Assembly (NCBI GenBank): GCA_026545225.1
Contig: CM048853.1
Location: 15,316,755 to 15,380,754, forward strand
Direction: 5' to 3'
Length of the DNA stretch: 64,000 bases
Source of the DNA: Cornus controversa
Lineage: Eukaryota > Streptophyta > Magnoliopsida > Cornales > Cornaceae
The notes under the pieces are model-generated. The model worked only from the letters and a program-made list of their open reading frames with translations, was not told the origin of the DNA and did no database searches. A program made the translations under genes and the position numbers. Positions 33,554 to 46,849 of the stretch are shown here, in pieces (the first letter of the stretch is position 1; the number at the start of each line of letters is the position of its first letter).

Positions 33554-36117
33554 GATTATCACCTAGCCATTTCCTAGAAGTGCCTCATGAAATTCTCCTC
33601 TCATTTTGAAGGGTGTAATTTTTTTTTATTGGACCCTAAATGAAAAGACAAATTCGAATAAGTATTTTTTAAAAATTTTTATTTTTATTTGTATATTTAC
33701 CTAAACCGTGAGATCTTGATTGCAAAAGCAAATTAAGGACCATATTGTTGCACTAAACCAAGATGCCAAGAACCAAATAATCTATCAACTTGAGGAACCA
33801 GGACTATCTAGTACACAAGAGGGTGGAGAGCACTCCACGTAGAGTAAGGTGCAGTCTATCTATGAGCATCACACCCCATGCGATGATCTCTGTCCACTCT
33901 GATACATAGCAATAGGGAAAACACACTGAAAGAGATTTGGATAATGCATTTACATTCACATGGGCATTTGTTAGCTCCTTCATTCCATCAAAATTGACAA
34001 TCAAACTACTAAGACACACAAGCCAATAATGGATTGGAGGCCACAAGCCTATGGACTTTTCAGAGAATTTATTTTATTTTGTTTTATTTTAAGTAGAGAG
34101 AATTTTCACACTAATAAATACACTTCACTTATTAGTTTTTTTTTTTTTAAGCAAATGAGAAAAATATTTTTATTCTTGTGCTCACAATCATAAAGATTGG
34201 GACAATAATGTCGTTTCGTTTACAAAATAAAGTGTCTTTATCAAGTAATAAAGTGTGAATATTGATTTTCATTTTAAAAAAGTTAGGGTTTATAACAAAA
34301 GGATTTTTAAGGAAGAGAACAAAAGCATAAGGTGCCAAGGACCAAGTACTTTTTCAAAAGTAGTTTATGCATGAAGTAGTGATATATCATCTTTTACCAA
34401 ACTATATCTAAGGTTTTTTTTTTCCTGTCACTATGTCTAAGGTTGAAAGTGCTTATTCAACCCAAAAAAAATAAATAAAATAATAATATTGTGTTGATCC
34501 TACTTTTAAGATATGAGAAAATAGAAATTTTTTAATTTAATATGGTGTCTTTTGTTTTTTATTTTTTTGTAACAAAAGTGATCTCAACATTAAGGTTGAG
34601 CTTCATGCTTTTATTGGAACCTTGCCTCTTTTTCAAAGTTAAATTGTATAGATGCATTAGACAAATGGTTTTGTAGTAAAACAAATATGTTAAAGCATGA
34701 ACTGAGACATATTGAAATTGAAAGATAATTAGTTCAAAATACATTCAAATGCAATCTCAAACTTTTTCTTCACTAGTTTTGATGCAACATTTAGATGGTT
34801 GATTATTCAAAGCCTCATCATTGTTAGAATTGATCCAACAAATCTGCCAATACTTACTCGACTTTTAATGGTCTATATTGAGCCTTAAAAACAAACAAAT
34901 AAAAAAAAATCATTTTTTATAGTTTAAAGGGAAGTTTTATGAAGCAAAAACTAAAATAGAGTTATATTTTTCATAATTTGATGCCACACTAGTGAAATTA
35001 TCATCTTTTGATATTTTTGAGAAAATCACACATAAATATATACATATATAGATAAAAAAATTGTTAAGTTCAGCTTTGGAAGATGAATCTAATATCAAGT
35101 TACCGAAACCTCATGACAAGATTGGGATGCTATAAATTAGGTTATTATTTAACTCAAAGTTGGATTTCTTCATAGAAATTTCATCTACTTAAAGTTAAAA
35201 CTACAATGAAATGAGATATTCGTATGAATTTACATTGATATGAATTTTTGTTATGTGTTCTCACAGTACTTCTTGCCACCATCATTCACCATTTTTTCTC
35301 ATTAAACAAGTTCATGTGTGTTACACATTAGAAGTAATAGCTCAAAGATGTTAAATGGTAATCTAGTCAATGCTTATTGGCTAATGATTAAAAATGTAAA
35401 TGTCAAAATTAATAGAAATTGGCATGCATATAAGTTTTGTAACAGTATAGTTGTGTCTCATAGGAATACGATAGGCATTTTATGGGGTTATACCACTAAA
35501 CCTTCAATCACTTCATCAAAATTCAAGCGTTTATACCAATGACAACACTTTAGTTACTAGTGTATGACTTGCCAAACACCGAATCCAATTCTTGTTTATT
35601 ATTTCCACACCTTTATCTTCATCCTAGCTAAGCTGACTCCAACTAAAAGAGGACAATAAGAACCTAAATTCTAATTGCAACTGAAATAGGATAATAAGCT
35701 GACATTATTTATTGGTGGTCTTAGTTGAATGGAGGAAAGGCATGATCATCAAAGATGGGTTGGTTACAATTAACAGAGTTTTAGGTACCTATACACGAAT
35801 ATATGCGTGTGTGTGTATATATGTGTGGACGACAAGAAGAGTAAAACTACTTGGAATAACTTGGTCGGAGTCTTGGCCGCCTACAAAAGTGATGGAAAGG
35901 AAGAACAATGGGCTTATCATTTATGATGAGCCGAAGTGCCAAATTTTTTTTAATCTGAAGGTCAAAGATAGAATGGTAGAACTTCAATCTGTGATTAGCT
36001 GAACTCGGAACTCCAATGAAGAACTTTGATGTGTGATGAGCAGATCTTTTAGGGGAACGTGGAATTGTAGATCTTTATGAGGTTTGTTTTGTTATAAGTC
36101 TCCATGAAGATTTCAAT

Positions 36118-36157
36118 GTGGAGAGAGAGTGAGAGAGAGAGAGAGAGGGGGGGGTTT
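36118..36157. repeat. (GA)n microsatellite
   Basis: A run of GA dinucleotides ending in eight to nine G. Confidence 0.9.
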
Positions 36158-37241
36158 GGCTTAAAATGAAATAAAGACTAATGAATGGGAAGAATTAGGG
36201 TTTTACGACTTTGGCATATTTAATAATTTTCAAGGACAATAGGGTAATTTCAGTGTAAATGGGCCCATACTTTCCCAAACCCATTAAGGCATTCTCCAAA
36301 AAAATTCCCAAACATGCGAGGCGGAGGGTGCATGTGGCCAGCCCCCCTGATATTTTTTCTTCTTTTCTCTTTTACTTTATATGTATATTTTTCTAAAATT
36401 TCACAAATGCTCCCCCCTCAACTCATTCTCTCTTCACACAAAAGAACCCAACATCGAAATACGATTCTTCACAACATAAGAACCCAACAACTTATCTTCG
36501 CAATTTCTCTGTCCCTTGCCGCATCTATGAACGAAGACGTACATTGATAGCTGATGGGTACATCTTCTCTTCCTATTTCTTTTTATTTTTCTTTTTCTTT
36601 AAATTGAAAACCCTAAATTTCCCCCTTTTTAAAAATCTCTATGGTTCTTCATTTCATCTTTTTTACTTTTCTTTATTCTTCAAATTTCAATGTTGCACTT
36701 CTTTCATTGAAACCCTATTTTTTTCACCTTAATATGTTACCACTTACCATGAAAGGGTTGCCCAGGTGTAAATCCACAAAGGATACGTATGAACACATTC
36801 ACACATTTTGGTGGACATTCTGTATAATAAGATAGACAATTAAACATTTTTGTTGATAGATATAGACATAGACTTCTTTGTTGTTGACTTATTGCTAGTA
36901 TTGTGCTTCTTTCTCTTCTATGCATCTTTTTTTTTTTTTTAATTTTTTATTGATTCTCTCTGTTGTTGATATGTTGATGTGTGGGATAAGATTGTAATGC
37001 TTTAAAATTTTCTCCTGATTTTCTATTTTTTTTTTCTTTCCTTTTTCCCCCTCCTAGATTGGAAATTGATATTTGGTTGTTTCATTTCATTTTTATTATT
37101 ATTTGGGGTCCATACAGTGGATACAAAGGGGGAGGGGCTGAGGACTAGTTTAACGCTTTAAATTACCTAATTTGTCATGTTAGTTGATTTTTTCCCCAAC
37201 AAATACATTGTGCTCAACCCCCGAATCCCCCCCCCTCCCCC

Positions 37242-37270
37242 ACAGAAATGAAATCCTAGCTCCACCCCTG
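37242..37270 (-). repeat. Possible hAT-like terminal sequence
   Basis: The minus strand starts CAGGGGTGGAGCTAGGATTT, very similar to the CAGGGGCGGAGC-type ends common to plant hAT elements and derived MITEs. No matching second end or 8-bp TSD was found. Confidence 0.3.
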
Positions 37271-37570
37271 CCAACGAGGCGGGTCATTTGGCATCCTTAG
37301 ATTTACCGTTCTAGGTCATGTGACCTTTTAGCTACCTAAGAAGCACTGACTCTTATGTTATTTGTGTCTGACACGTGTTGGACATAACCACTTCACGGAC
37401 ACTCTTAGACACGCGTCCAACACCTTGTTAAAATAGAATTTATTATTTTGGACACTTTGATGATGTTTTATTGGATGTTTCCTAACATATGACTTATGTA
37501 GCACAAACACATCTTATTAGCATCCCCCCTCAAGCTTCTGAAAATAAGATGGTTATAACCCTGAAATGAC

Positions 37571-39084
37571 TGTTTGTTGTGCAAAACGGGATAAAATAAT
37601 ATGTAATATTTGTCATTCTTGTTTTACACCTAGACAAAAGAGAAATTATAAATACATACAAATACTCTACTAAAATTAGTAAAGTGATGAGTAGAGGTCG
37701 AACCCACAAAGACTGCGTTTGGCTGGTTTGTTAAGTTGTCAAGACTTCATCTAGTTCAATTTAAAAGAATTTGTTTTTTTTCTTTTTATGGTAACGAACT
37801 TAAAATTAAATGACATAAAATAAAACATAAATAAAAGATAGAAGTTAGAGAGATAAAGAGTGACTCAAACTTCACCACTAGCCTCATAAACATGTAAGAC
37901 TTATAATAAACAGGGAAATTTATGTAAATGTGTACTAAATGACGTGTTTGGCAATTACCACCTACAACGACGTCGCCAAGAGAATACATACACCTTAATA
38001 TACTATAATCCATCTACGATAAGTGTGATTTCCCTACCTACCTAATTACCTAAGTGTAGCGAAATCACCGTCTCTCGATTTCCCTACCTACCTACTTAAC
38101 TAAATGTAGCGAAATCACCGTCTCTAAGCATGGACTAAGCAAATCTAGCTATACATGTTATAGTGAAAACTAGTCTCAAGCCATCACTTGTAGTCCTTGT
38201 GAAACTTACAAGTGTTGAGGATCATGTGAGGAATTTAAGCATTCTAAGACAAGAAGATAAATCACAACACATGAGCATGAAGAATTTGTAAACTTATATT
38301 CAAATAAAGCTCAAGGCAAGAGACATATACACAACAATACACAAAAATCCCAATTTACTACAATTAGAACATATTTACATGGCTAAGGCTTTGTTCAAGC
38401 CCTAGAGAAGAAGTTAGTTGATCGTGGTGACGTGGAAGAACTCCATAGACAGAGGCAATCATAGCTCCATCTGATCTTCAAGGCTCCGTCACAACCTTCT
38501 TTAAAGCTTTCCCTCTCTAGACTTCTCTTTCTCTCTCAACAAAATAATAATACTATCTACATATATCTATATCTATTACAAATGTGTATCAATGTATCAC
38601 AAATGTGTCTCAATCTATCTTCTTACAAATGAGCTTTAAGCTCCTTTTATAAGCAAAATAAAAGCATATGCAGAGCATATTCCACGGCATATTCCAAAGC
38701 ATATTCCTCCAAAACATATTCCAAAGCATATTTCTTAGCATATTCCATAAGATAAATATTAATAATAATAATAATTATTAATATTATTAAAATAAATAAT
38801 AAATAATAATAAAAATAAAAATAAATAATAAATAATAATAATAATAATAAAAATAAATAATAATAAAATAAAAATATTTATCTTATGGAATTACGTATAA
38901 AACTTGTACCGCACACGGAAACATCATTGAAATCCCAAAATTACCAGATTTGATTGAATTTTGGTGAAAAGTCCTGAAATCAACAAAAACAAGAAAACAA
39001 CATAAAAATACCAATATAAATACAATTAAGAAATTAACATATGCAATTAAAGAAGTTTAAATGTGTAACATTCAGCGCTTATCA
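37571..39084 (-). repeat. LTR 1 (3'-most) of triple-LTR element
   Basis: 1514 bp; in plus orientation TGTTTGTTGTGCAAAACGGG...CATTCAGCGCTTATCA. It contains an AT-rich expansion bounded by a perfect 18-bp inverted repeat (38743-38760 / 38873-38890). Confidence 0.92.
38743..38890. repeat. Inverted repeat flanking AT-rich block in LTR 1
   Basis: TTCCATAAGATAAATATT at 38743-38760 and its exact complement at 38873-38890 enclose about 110 bases of (ATA)n-like sequence. The other LTRs have the same arrangement (41503-41632 and 44899-45019) with different AT-block lengths. It may be an old MITE or a built-in hairpin. Confidence 0.7.
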
Positions 39085-40345
39085 CACCCCCAAACTTACA
39101 TATTGCTAGTCCCTTAGCAATACAAAACTAAAAATAAAATAAAACAACTAAACTAATTCCTTTTTCGTAGGAGATCCAGTTGCATTTAGCGAATGCAACA
39201 AGCCTTTTAAACCCCTAGGCATCCCTAGTGGACGAGTGAAGTCTCGTGAGGGTTTACAGAGATGTTACCCACAAACATGCATGCAATTTCATATAGCTCC
39301 ATCCTAATGGAATTCAAAATTTTTTGCCACAAATGATGTACACAACAAGTACTTACAAAATCTAAAAATGTTATAATCAAGAATATGCAAACAGTCCCTA
39401 CACATTGTTCAATCTTTAATAAGAATATAAGTGAAATCCAAAATGTCCTCTTTGAAAAGTAAACATACAGCCTAATGTGTGGCTTATTGTCGCAATTGGA
39501 GAATAAATACAACGCCCGTCTTTAAAAGAAAAACTTTAAAAAAATGATCGCACAAGCATACCATTAAAACGTAAAATATTTACAAAAGCTTATGTACAAG
39601 TGGCTATGCAATCTCTAAGTCCCTTAAACTTTCTAGCAAGCCCATGTAGCAGCGTTGGGTCAATGACTCCCAAACCGGACGGTTTTAGGGCATTGGGTGA
39701 AGAAGCACCCCTCGGACTTAATAATCAAGCTCACTAAGCTACGAACTTAAATGAGCCAATTGTTTCTTTATTGCTCAACCTTGCACACTTTTTAGACGCG
39801 AACACTCCATGCTTCCTGAGGTACAGAGGCCCGGCTTATTGAGTGAGAAGGCTTATTGCAACTTTCTTTTCTTTTTCTTTTTCTTTCTTCTCTTTTTTTT
39901 TATATATTTTTTATTTTACATAAAAATAGAATGACAACAGAAATCATTCTCCAAGCTGTTTAAATAAAAACAAACATTTTCAAAACTCTCCATACAACGT
40001 ATACCCCACAATTAAAATGTACATGAGCATTTGTGCAGTTCGAGGAATATTTAGAATCATACTACACCATATTTTAAAATTAAATAATAATGTGGACTGT
40101 TTTGGAATGGAAATGCTGATTCTTTTTGAAAAAATTTATGCAGAGATTAAAGTACTTAAATATATACACTTGTGGCTTTGATAATGAATTCGAACATCTA
40201 AAAACATTACGTCCTCACTATAATGAAAAGCTGAAAATTGGAAAGAAAAAATTAAACAGTACATAAATGAAATAAAATGAAATGCACTACCCCCAAACTT
40301 AAAATAAACATTGTCCTCAATGTTTCCCTGGCAACGCCGCCATTT
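39085..40345 (-). other. Internal region 1 of triple-LTR element
   Basis: Non-coding. It carries the PPT (39085-39099), the conserved 3' module (39640-39900), an internal PPT-like motif near 40292, and a PBS (40325-40342, minus TGGCGGCGTTGCCAGGGA). Compared with internal region 2 it lacks about 680 bases next to the PBS. Confidence 0.8.
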
Positions 40346-41826
40346 TGTTTGTTGTGCAAAACGGGATAAAATAATATGTAATATTTGTCGTTGTTGTTTT
40401 ACACCTCGACAAAAGATAATTTATAAATACCTTCAAATACTCTACTAAAATTAGTAAAGTGATGAGTAGAGGTCGAATCCACAAAGATTGTGTTCGGCTC
40501 GCTTGTTAAGTTGTCAAGACTTCATCTAGTTCAACTTAAAAGAATTTGTTTTTGTCTTTTTATGGTAATGAACTTAAAATTAAATGACATAAAATAAAAC
40601 ATAAATTAAAGATAGAAGTTAGAGAGATAAAGAGTGGTTCAAACTTCACCACTAGCCTCATAAACATGTAAGACTTATAATAAACAGGGAAATTTATGTA
40701 AATGTGTACTAAGTGACGCGTTTGGCAATTACCACCTACAACGACGTCGCCAAGAGAATACATATACCTTAATATACTATAATTCATCTGTGATAAGTGT
40801 GATTTTCCTACCTATCTAATTACCTAAGTGTAGCGAAATCACCGTCTCTCGATTTCCCTACCTACCTACTTAACTAAATGTAGCAAAATCACTGTCTCTA
40901 AGCATGGACTATGCAAATCTAGCTATGTATGTTATAGTGAAAGCTAGTCTCAAGCCATCACTTGTAATCCTTGTGAAACTTACAAGTGTTGAGGATCATG
41001 TGAGGAATTTAAGCATTCTAAGACAAGAAGATAAATCACAACACATGAGCATGAAGAATTTGTAAACTTATATTCAAATAAGGCTCAAGGCAAGAGACAT
41101 ATACACAACAATACACAAAAATCCCAATTTACTACAATTAGAACATATTTACATGGCTAAGGCTTTGTTCAAGCCCTAGAGAAGAAGTTAGTTGATCGTG
41201 GTGAGGTGGAAGAACTCCATAGACAGAGGCAATCATAGCTCCATCAGATCTTCAAGGCGCCGTCACAGCCTTCTTTAAAGCTTTCCCTCTCTAGACTTCT
41301 CTTTCTCTCTCAACAAAATAATAATACTATTTACATATATCTATATCTATTACAAATATGTATCAATGTATCACATATGTGTCTCAATCTATCGTCTTAC
41401 AAATGATCTCTAAGCTTCTTTTATAAGCAAAATAAAAAGCATATGCAGAGCATATTCCACGGCATATTCCAAAGCATATTTCAAAGCATATTCCATCGCA
41501 TATTCCATAAGATAAATAATAATAAAAACAATAAGAATTGTTATTATTATTAAAATAAATAATAAATAAAAATAAATAAATAATAATAGTAAAAATAAAT
41601 TATAATAAAATAAAAATATTTATCTTATGGAATTACGTATAAAGCTTGGACCGCACATGGAAACATCATTGAAGTCCTGAAATTTCCAGATTTGATTGAA
41701 TTTTGAGGAAAAGTCCCGAAATCAACAAAAACAAGAAAGTAACATAAAAATACCAATATAAATACAATTAAGAAATTAACATATGTAATTAAAGAAGTTT
41801 AAATGTGCAACATTCAGCGCTTATCA
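40346..41826 (-). repeat. LTR 2 (middle) of triple-LTR element
   Basis: 1481 bp, TGTTTGTTGTGCAAAACGGG...CATTCAGCGCTTATCA. It is followed on its minus-strand 3' side by a PBS and preceded by a PPT-like gtaagtttcggggtg, so it serves as 3' LTR of one unit and 5' LTR of the next. Confidence 0.92.
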
Positions 41827-43759
41827 CACCCCGAAACTTACATATTTCTAGTCCCTTAGCAATACAAAACTAAAAATAAAATCAAACAACTAAACTAATT
41901 CCTATTTCGTGGGAGATCCGGTTGCCTTTAGCGAATGCAACAAGCCTTTTAAACCCCTAGGCATCCCTAGTGGACGAGTGAAGTCTCGTGAGGGTGTACA
42001 GAGATGTTACCCACAAACATGCATGCAATTTCATATAGCTCTGTCCTAATGGAATGCAAAAATTTTTGCCACAAAGGATGTACACAACAAGTACTTACAA
42101 AATCTAAAAATGTTAGAATCATGAATATGCAAACAGTCCCCACACATTGTTCAATCTTTAATAAGAATATAAGTGCACTCCAAAATGTCCTCTTCGAAAA
42201 GTAAACATACATCCTAGTGTGTGGCTTATTCTCGCAATTGGAGAATAAATACAATGCCCGTCTTTAAAAGAAAAACTTTTTAAAAAAGATCACACAAGCA
42301 TACCATTAAAACATAAAATATTTACAAAAGCTTATGTACAAGTGGCTGTGCAATGTCTAAGTCCCTTAAGCGTTCTAGCAAGCCCATGTAGTAGTGTTGG
42401 GTCAATGATTGTCCGATTTTAGGGCATTGGGTGAAGAAACTCCCCTCGAACTTAATAACTGAGCTCAATTGGCTACGAACTTGAACAAGCCAATTGTTTC
42501 TTTATTGCTCAACCTTGCACACTTTTTAGACGCGAACACTCCTTGCTTCCTGAGGCACAAAGGCCCGGCTTATTGAGTGAGAAGGCTTATTGCAACTTTC
42601 TTTTCTTTTTCTTTTTCTCTCTTCTCTCCTTTTTTTTATATATTTTTTTATTTTACATAAAAATAGAATGCCAACGAAAATCGTTCTCGAAGCTGTTCAA
42701 ATAAAAAGAAACATTTTCAAAACTCTCCATACAACGTATACCCCACAATTAAAATGTACATGTGCATTTGTGCAATTCGAGGAGCATTTAGAATCATACT
42801 ACACCGTATTTTAAAATTAAATAACAATGTGGACCGTTTTGGAATGGAAATGCTGATTCTTTTTGAAAAAAAATATGCAGAGATTAAAGTACTTAAATAT
42901 ATACACTTGTGGCTTTGATAAAGAATTCGAACATCTAAAAACATGACGTCCTCACTATAATGAAAAGCTGAAAATTGGAAGAAAAAAAAATGAAACTGTA
43001 CATAAATGAAATGCTCTACCCCCAAACTTAAAATAAACATTGTCCTCAATGTTTCAGCATAAAAATTAAAGATAAAAGAACAATGGTACGGGTATGGTAG
43101 GTCTTAATAAATATTGCAAGCAAAGCAAATAGTTCGTATCATGAATAGAAAAATCTGCATTGATCACTAACTGTATATCACGATTATTTTGGAAAAGAAA
43201 AAAATAAAAAGACATTGATTTTTTTTTTTTGAGAAAGAAATTTTTTATATATATTTTCTTAAAAAAAACAAAAAATATTCAATTTTTTTTTAATTCTTTA
43301 AATTTTTCTTTTTTTTTTAATAAGAAAATTAGAAAAATGAATTTTTATTTTATTTTATTTTAAATTCTTTAATTTTTTCAACTTTTTTTTTTGAAGAAAG
43401 AAAATTAGAAAAACGATTTTTTTTTTTTTTAAAACGAAAATACTCAAAAAGTTTCAATTTTTTTTTAAAGTAAAATAGCAGTAAAACAAAATAATCCTAT
43501 AATAATACAAACTACTAATAATAAATAATAACAAACTTACTTGGGGTCTTTGGAAGATCAACTCCCAAAGATGCCGACTATGCGAAGTGACTTTGACATC
43601 CGGCTTCTTAGAGCTAGGACTCACCTCTTGTAAATGCACACTTTAAACACACAAATTATATACCAAAAGATTTACAATTGCTAATTATAATCAAACTAGA
43701 TTTAATCTTTAAACTTAACAATGCAACCTTTTTAGCAGTCCCCGGCAACGGCGCCGTTT
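41827..43759 (-). other. Internal region 2 of triple-LTR element
   Basis: About 1.9 kb, non-coding. On the minus strand: PBS (43739-43756, CGGCGCCGTTGCCGGGGA), a leader of about 680 bases with A/T runs and a 61-codon ORF of no recognised type (43639-43454), a PPT-like motif near 43020, the conserved 3' module (42360-42645), and the PPT with one interrupting C (41827-41841). Confidence 0.8.
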
Positions 43760-45213
43760 TGTTCGTTGTGCAAAACGGGATAAAATAATATGTAATATTT
43801 GTCGTTGTTGTTTTACACCTCGACAAAGGAGAATTTATAAATACCTATAAATACTCTACTAAAATTAGTAAAGTGATGAGTAGAGGTCGAACCAAAATTG
43901 CGTTTGGCTGGCTTGTTAAGTTGTCAAGATTTCATCTAGTTCAATTTAAAAGAATTTGTTTTTGTCTTTTTATGGTAATGAACTTAAAATTAATTGACAT
44001 AAAATAAAACATAAATTAAAGATTGAAGTTAGAGAGATAAAGAGTGGTTCAAACTTCACCACTAGCCTCATAAACATGTAAGACTTATAATAAACAGGGA
44101 AATTTATGTAAATGTGTACTAAATGACGCGTTTGACAATTACTACTTACAACGACGTCGCCAAGAGAATACATATACCTTAATATACTATAATCCATCTA
44201 CGATAAGTGTGATTTTCCTACCTACCTAATTACCTAAGTGTAGCGAAATCACTGTCTCTTGATTTCTGTACCTACCTACTTACCTAAATGTAGCGAAATC
44301 ACTGTCTCTAAGCATGGACTAAGCAAATCTAGCTATACATGTTATAGTGAAAACTAGTCTCAAGCCATCACTTGTAATCCTTGTGAAACTTACAAGTGTT
44401 GAGGATCATGTGAGGAATTTAAGCATTCTAAGACAAGAAGATAAATCACAATACATGAGCATGAAGAATTTGTAAACTTATATTCAAATAAGGCTCAAGG
44501 CAAGAGACATATACACAACAATACGCAAAAACCCCAATTTACTACAATTAAAACATATTTACATGGCTAGTGCTTTGTTCAACCCCTAGAGAAGAAGTTA
44601 GTTGATCGTGGTGAGGTGGAAGAACTCCATAGACAGAGGCAATCCCAACTCCATCTGATCTTCAAGGCTCCGTCACAACCTTCTTTGAAGCTTTCCCTCT
44701 CTAGACTTCTCTTTCTCTCTCAACAAAATAATAATACTATCTACATATATCTATATCTATTACAATTGTGTATCAATGTATCACAAATGTGTCTCAATCT
44801 ATCTTCTTACAAATGAGCTCTAAGCTCCTTTTATAAGCAAAATAAAAGCATATCTAGAGCATATTCCACGGCATATTCCAAAGCATATTCCTTAGCATAT
44901 TCCGTAAGATAAAGAATAATAATAATTAAAAATAAATAATAAATAATAATAAAAATAAAAATAAAAATAGAAATTATAAAAATAAATAATAATAAAATAA
45001 AAATATTTATCTTATGGAATTACGTATAAAGCTTGGACCGCACATGGAAACATCATTGAAGTCCCGAAATTACCAAATTTGATTGAATTTTGGAAAAAAG
45101 TCCTGAAATCAACAAAAACAAGAAAATAACATAAAAATACCAATATAAATACAATTAAGGAATTAACATATGCAATTAAAGAAGTTTAAATGTGCAACAT
45201 TCAGTGCTTATCA
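43760..45213 (-). repeat. LTR 3 (5'-most) of triple-LTR element
   Basis: 1454 bp, TGTTCGTTGTGCAAAACGGG...CATTCAGTGCTTATCA, followed on the plus side by TSD atgac. Confidence 0.92.
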
Positions 45214-45218
45214 ATGAC

Positions 45219-45609
45219 CAACCTTTCTTTTTATAAAAAATTGACATTGGTCAAACACGTAATGGACACCATTCAATATATGACAAGTGTATATTTGTGA
45301 TGATAAAATCATAGTAAAAGAGTAGTAGTATATTTTATTATATATAATAATCGTTATGATACTTGTCGAGTTTTATCTTAAACAACACAATTCTTCATAT
45401 TGAAATTTAAAAATTAATCAATCATTATTTTTTGTTGATGTATTGTCGTATTATGTTCACCTCCCCCGTCCTTGCGTGTTTTACCTAGGTTGCTTTTGGA
45501 CTTCATGAATACACATGTATACTCCTATGGATGTTGCTAGCTGACCCTAACTAGATGGAAAAAAGGTTTGGTTGTTATTGTACTCCTGTTGATGTTATTG
45601 TTTGCATAC

Positions 45610-45653
<44 letters not shown>

Positions 45654-46170
45654 CTATAATTTTATCTGCATGTTCAATCAAGTCTGAGAGTAGCCATTTT
45701 ATGCTAACATAAGGTAGTTATATATCTAAGAAACTCTTAGCATCTTGCATTGGAGGAACTATCACTGGATAATGATCTCTATTACTATTACATTTTTTAT
45801 TTGATAATACTACTTTTAGATATGCTCAAGTTACTTTAGATACCTTAATTTTTCTTCCCGACTAAGTTCTTTTGAAAAGTTGCTATGATTTTGTGCAATT
45901 CATAAATATAACAAAAATAATTCTGCAACTCAAAATTAATTATTTTTACTAGATATCAAATTTTTGGAAAACATTTCAATTTTACAATGACAGATATTGA
46001 TGCAGAATTGATATTTAGTACTTCAGAGTCAGTTTATGATAATAATAATAATCCTAGTCACCATATGTGACTTAGAAAACTTTTCTTGATGACTAATAAT
46101 AATGGTGCTTGACCTTTTATAATAGGGAAGTTAAGATTGTGAGACATATGATAAGTGAGAAAACATATAT
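45219..46170. other. AT-rich spacer with (AT)n run
   Basis: About 950 bases with no supported gene. A long (AT)n microsatellite lies at 45611-45650. Ends at the start of the copia LTR. Confidence 0.6.
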
Positions 46171-46828
46171 TGTTATGACAGACAACGATGAACCAGGTAC
46201 AATCACTAAGCGCAATAGAAAATGAAACAAGCACCGCACAAAACACAATTTATTTACGTGGTTTGGTGATGTGCCTACATCCATGGCGAAGATCCGACAA
46301 ATTTTTTCACTATGTGAAAATCAAGAGATTACAAGTTTAAACCCCAAACCTTAACTCTCACTATCTCACTCTCTTTCTGCGATTTACAGTATTTTCTCTC
46401 TTCATACTCCAAACCCTATATGTCTTTATATACTGGGCTATAAGAGAGTCCTAATCAAAGTCCAAGATTTGCAAGCAAAAAACAATCCATGAAACGCTAA
46501 CCAGGGTGAGACAAAATTCAGGCCAAAACATAATAAATCTCCACCTTGGCTCAAATTTTGCCAAGATCTGCAATCCCAACTACTCCTTTCGCCTCCTTCG
46601 CATGTCCTTTGGGGCCTCCACAACTGCAAATACCAATAAAACTCAGACAATGTTTGAAATTAATAGTAGGAATGACCCTATATGTTTTCTCTCTTCTCAC
46701 TCCAAACCCTATATGTCTTTATATACCAGGCTACAAGAGAGTCCTAATTAGGGTCCAAGACCCGTAAGCAAAAAATGATTCATGAAATGTGAACTGGGGT
46801 GAGATAAAATTTTGACCAAAACATAACA
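46171..46828 (-). repeat. 3' LTR of copia remnant, with internal duplication
   Basis: The ends form a 7-bp inverted repeat, TGTTATG/CATAACA, and the minus strand has ggagattt before the LTR as PPT. A ~294-bp tandem duplication (about 46393-46686 and 46687-46980) spans the RNase H end, PPT and LTR start, so the PPT/LTR junction appears twice (near 46540 and 46829). Confidence 0.7.
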
Positions 46829-46849
46829 AATCTCCAACTTGGCTCAAAT

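Larger units (their letters stand above)
33559..37565. other. AT-rich intergenic region, no gene recognised
   Basis: About 4 kb without a convincing coding region. It contains a (GA)n run with a G-tail (36118-36157), T-rich blocks near 36930 and 37020, a short gt/ta-rich run near 35800-35825, and a possible hAT-like terminus (37242-37270). The ORFs of up to 96 codons have no recognisable motif. Confidence 0.55.
37571..45213 (-). mobile_element. Triple-LTR, non-coding Athila-like element
   Basis: Three related LTRs (37571-39084, 40346-41826, 43760-45213) alternate with two internal regions (39085-40345, 41827-43759). The outermost ends are flanked by one perfect TSD, atgac (37566-37570 and 45214-45218). 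On the minus strand each internal region starts with a PBS and ends with a PPT. Neither contains gag or pol. The family is related to element B. The structure is that expected from unequal recombination between LTRs of one insertion. It would depend on other elements for proteins. Confidence 0.9.

Noticed and set aside
35318..36002. Two ORFs of 74 and 96 codons as a possible host gene
   Set aside because: No recognisable motif, AT-rich context, microsatellite inside the second; no exon-like structure could be supported.
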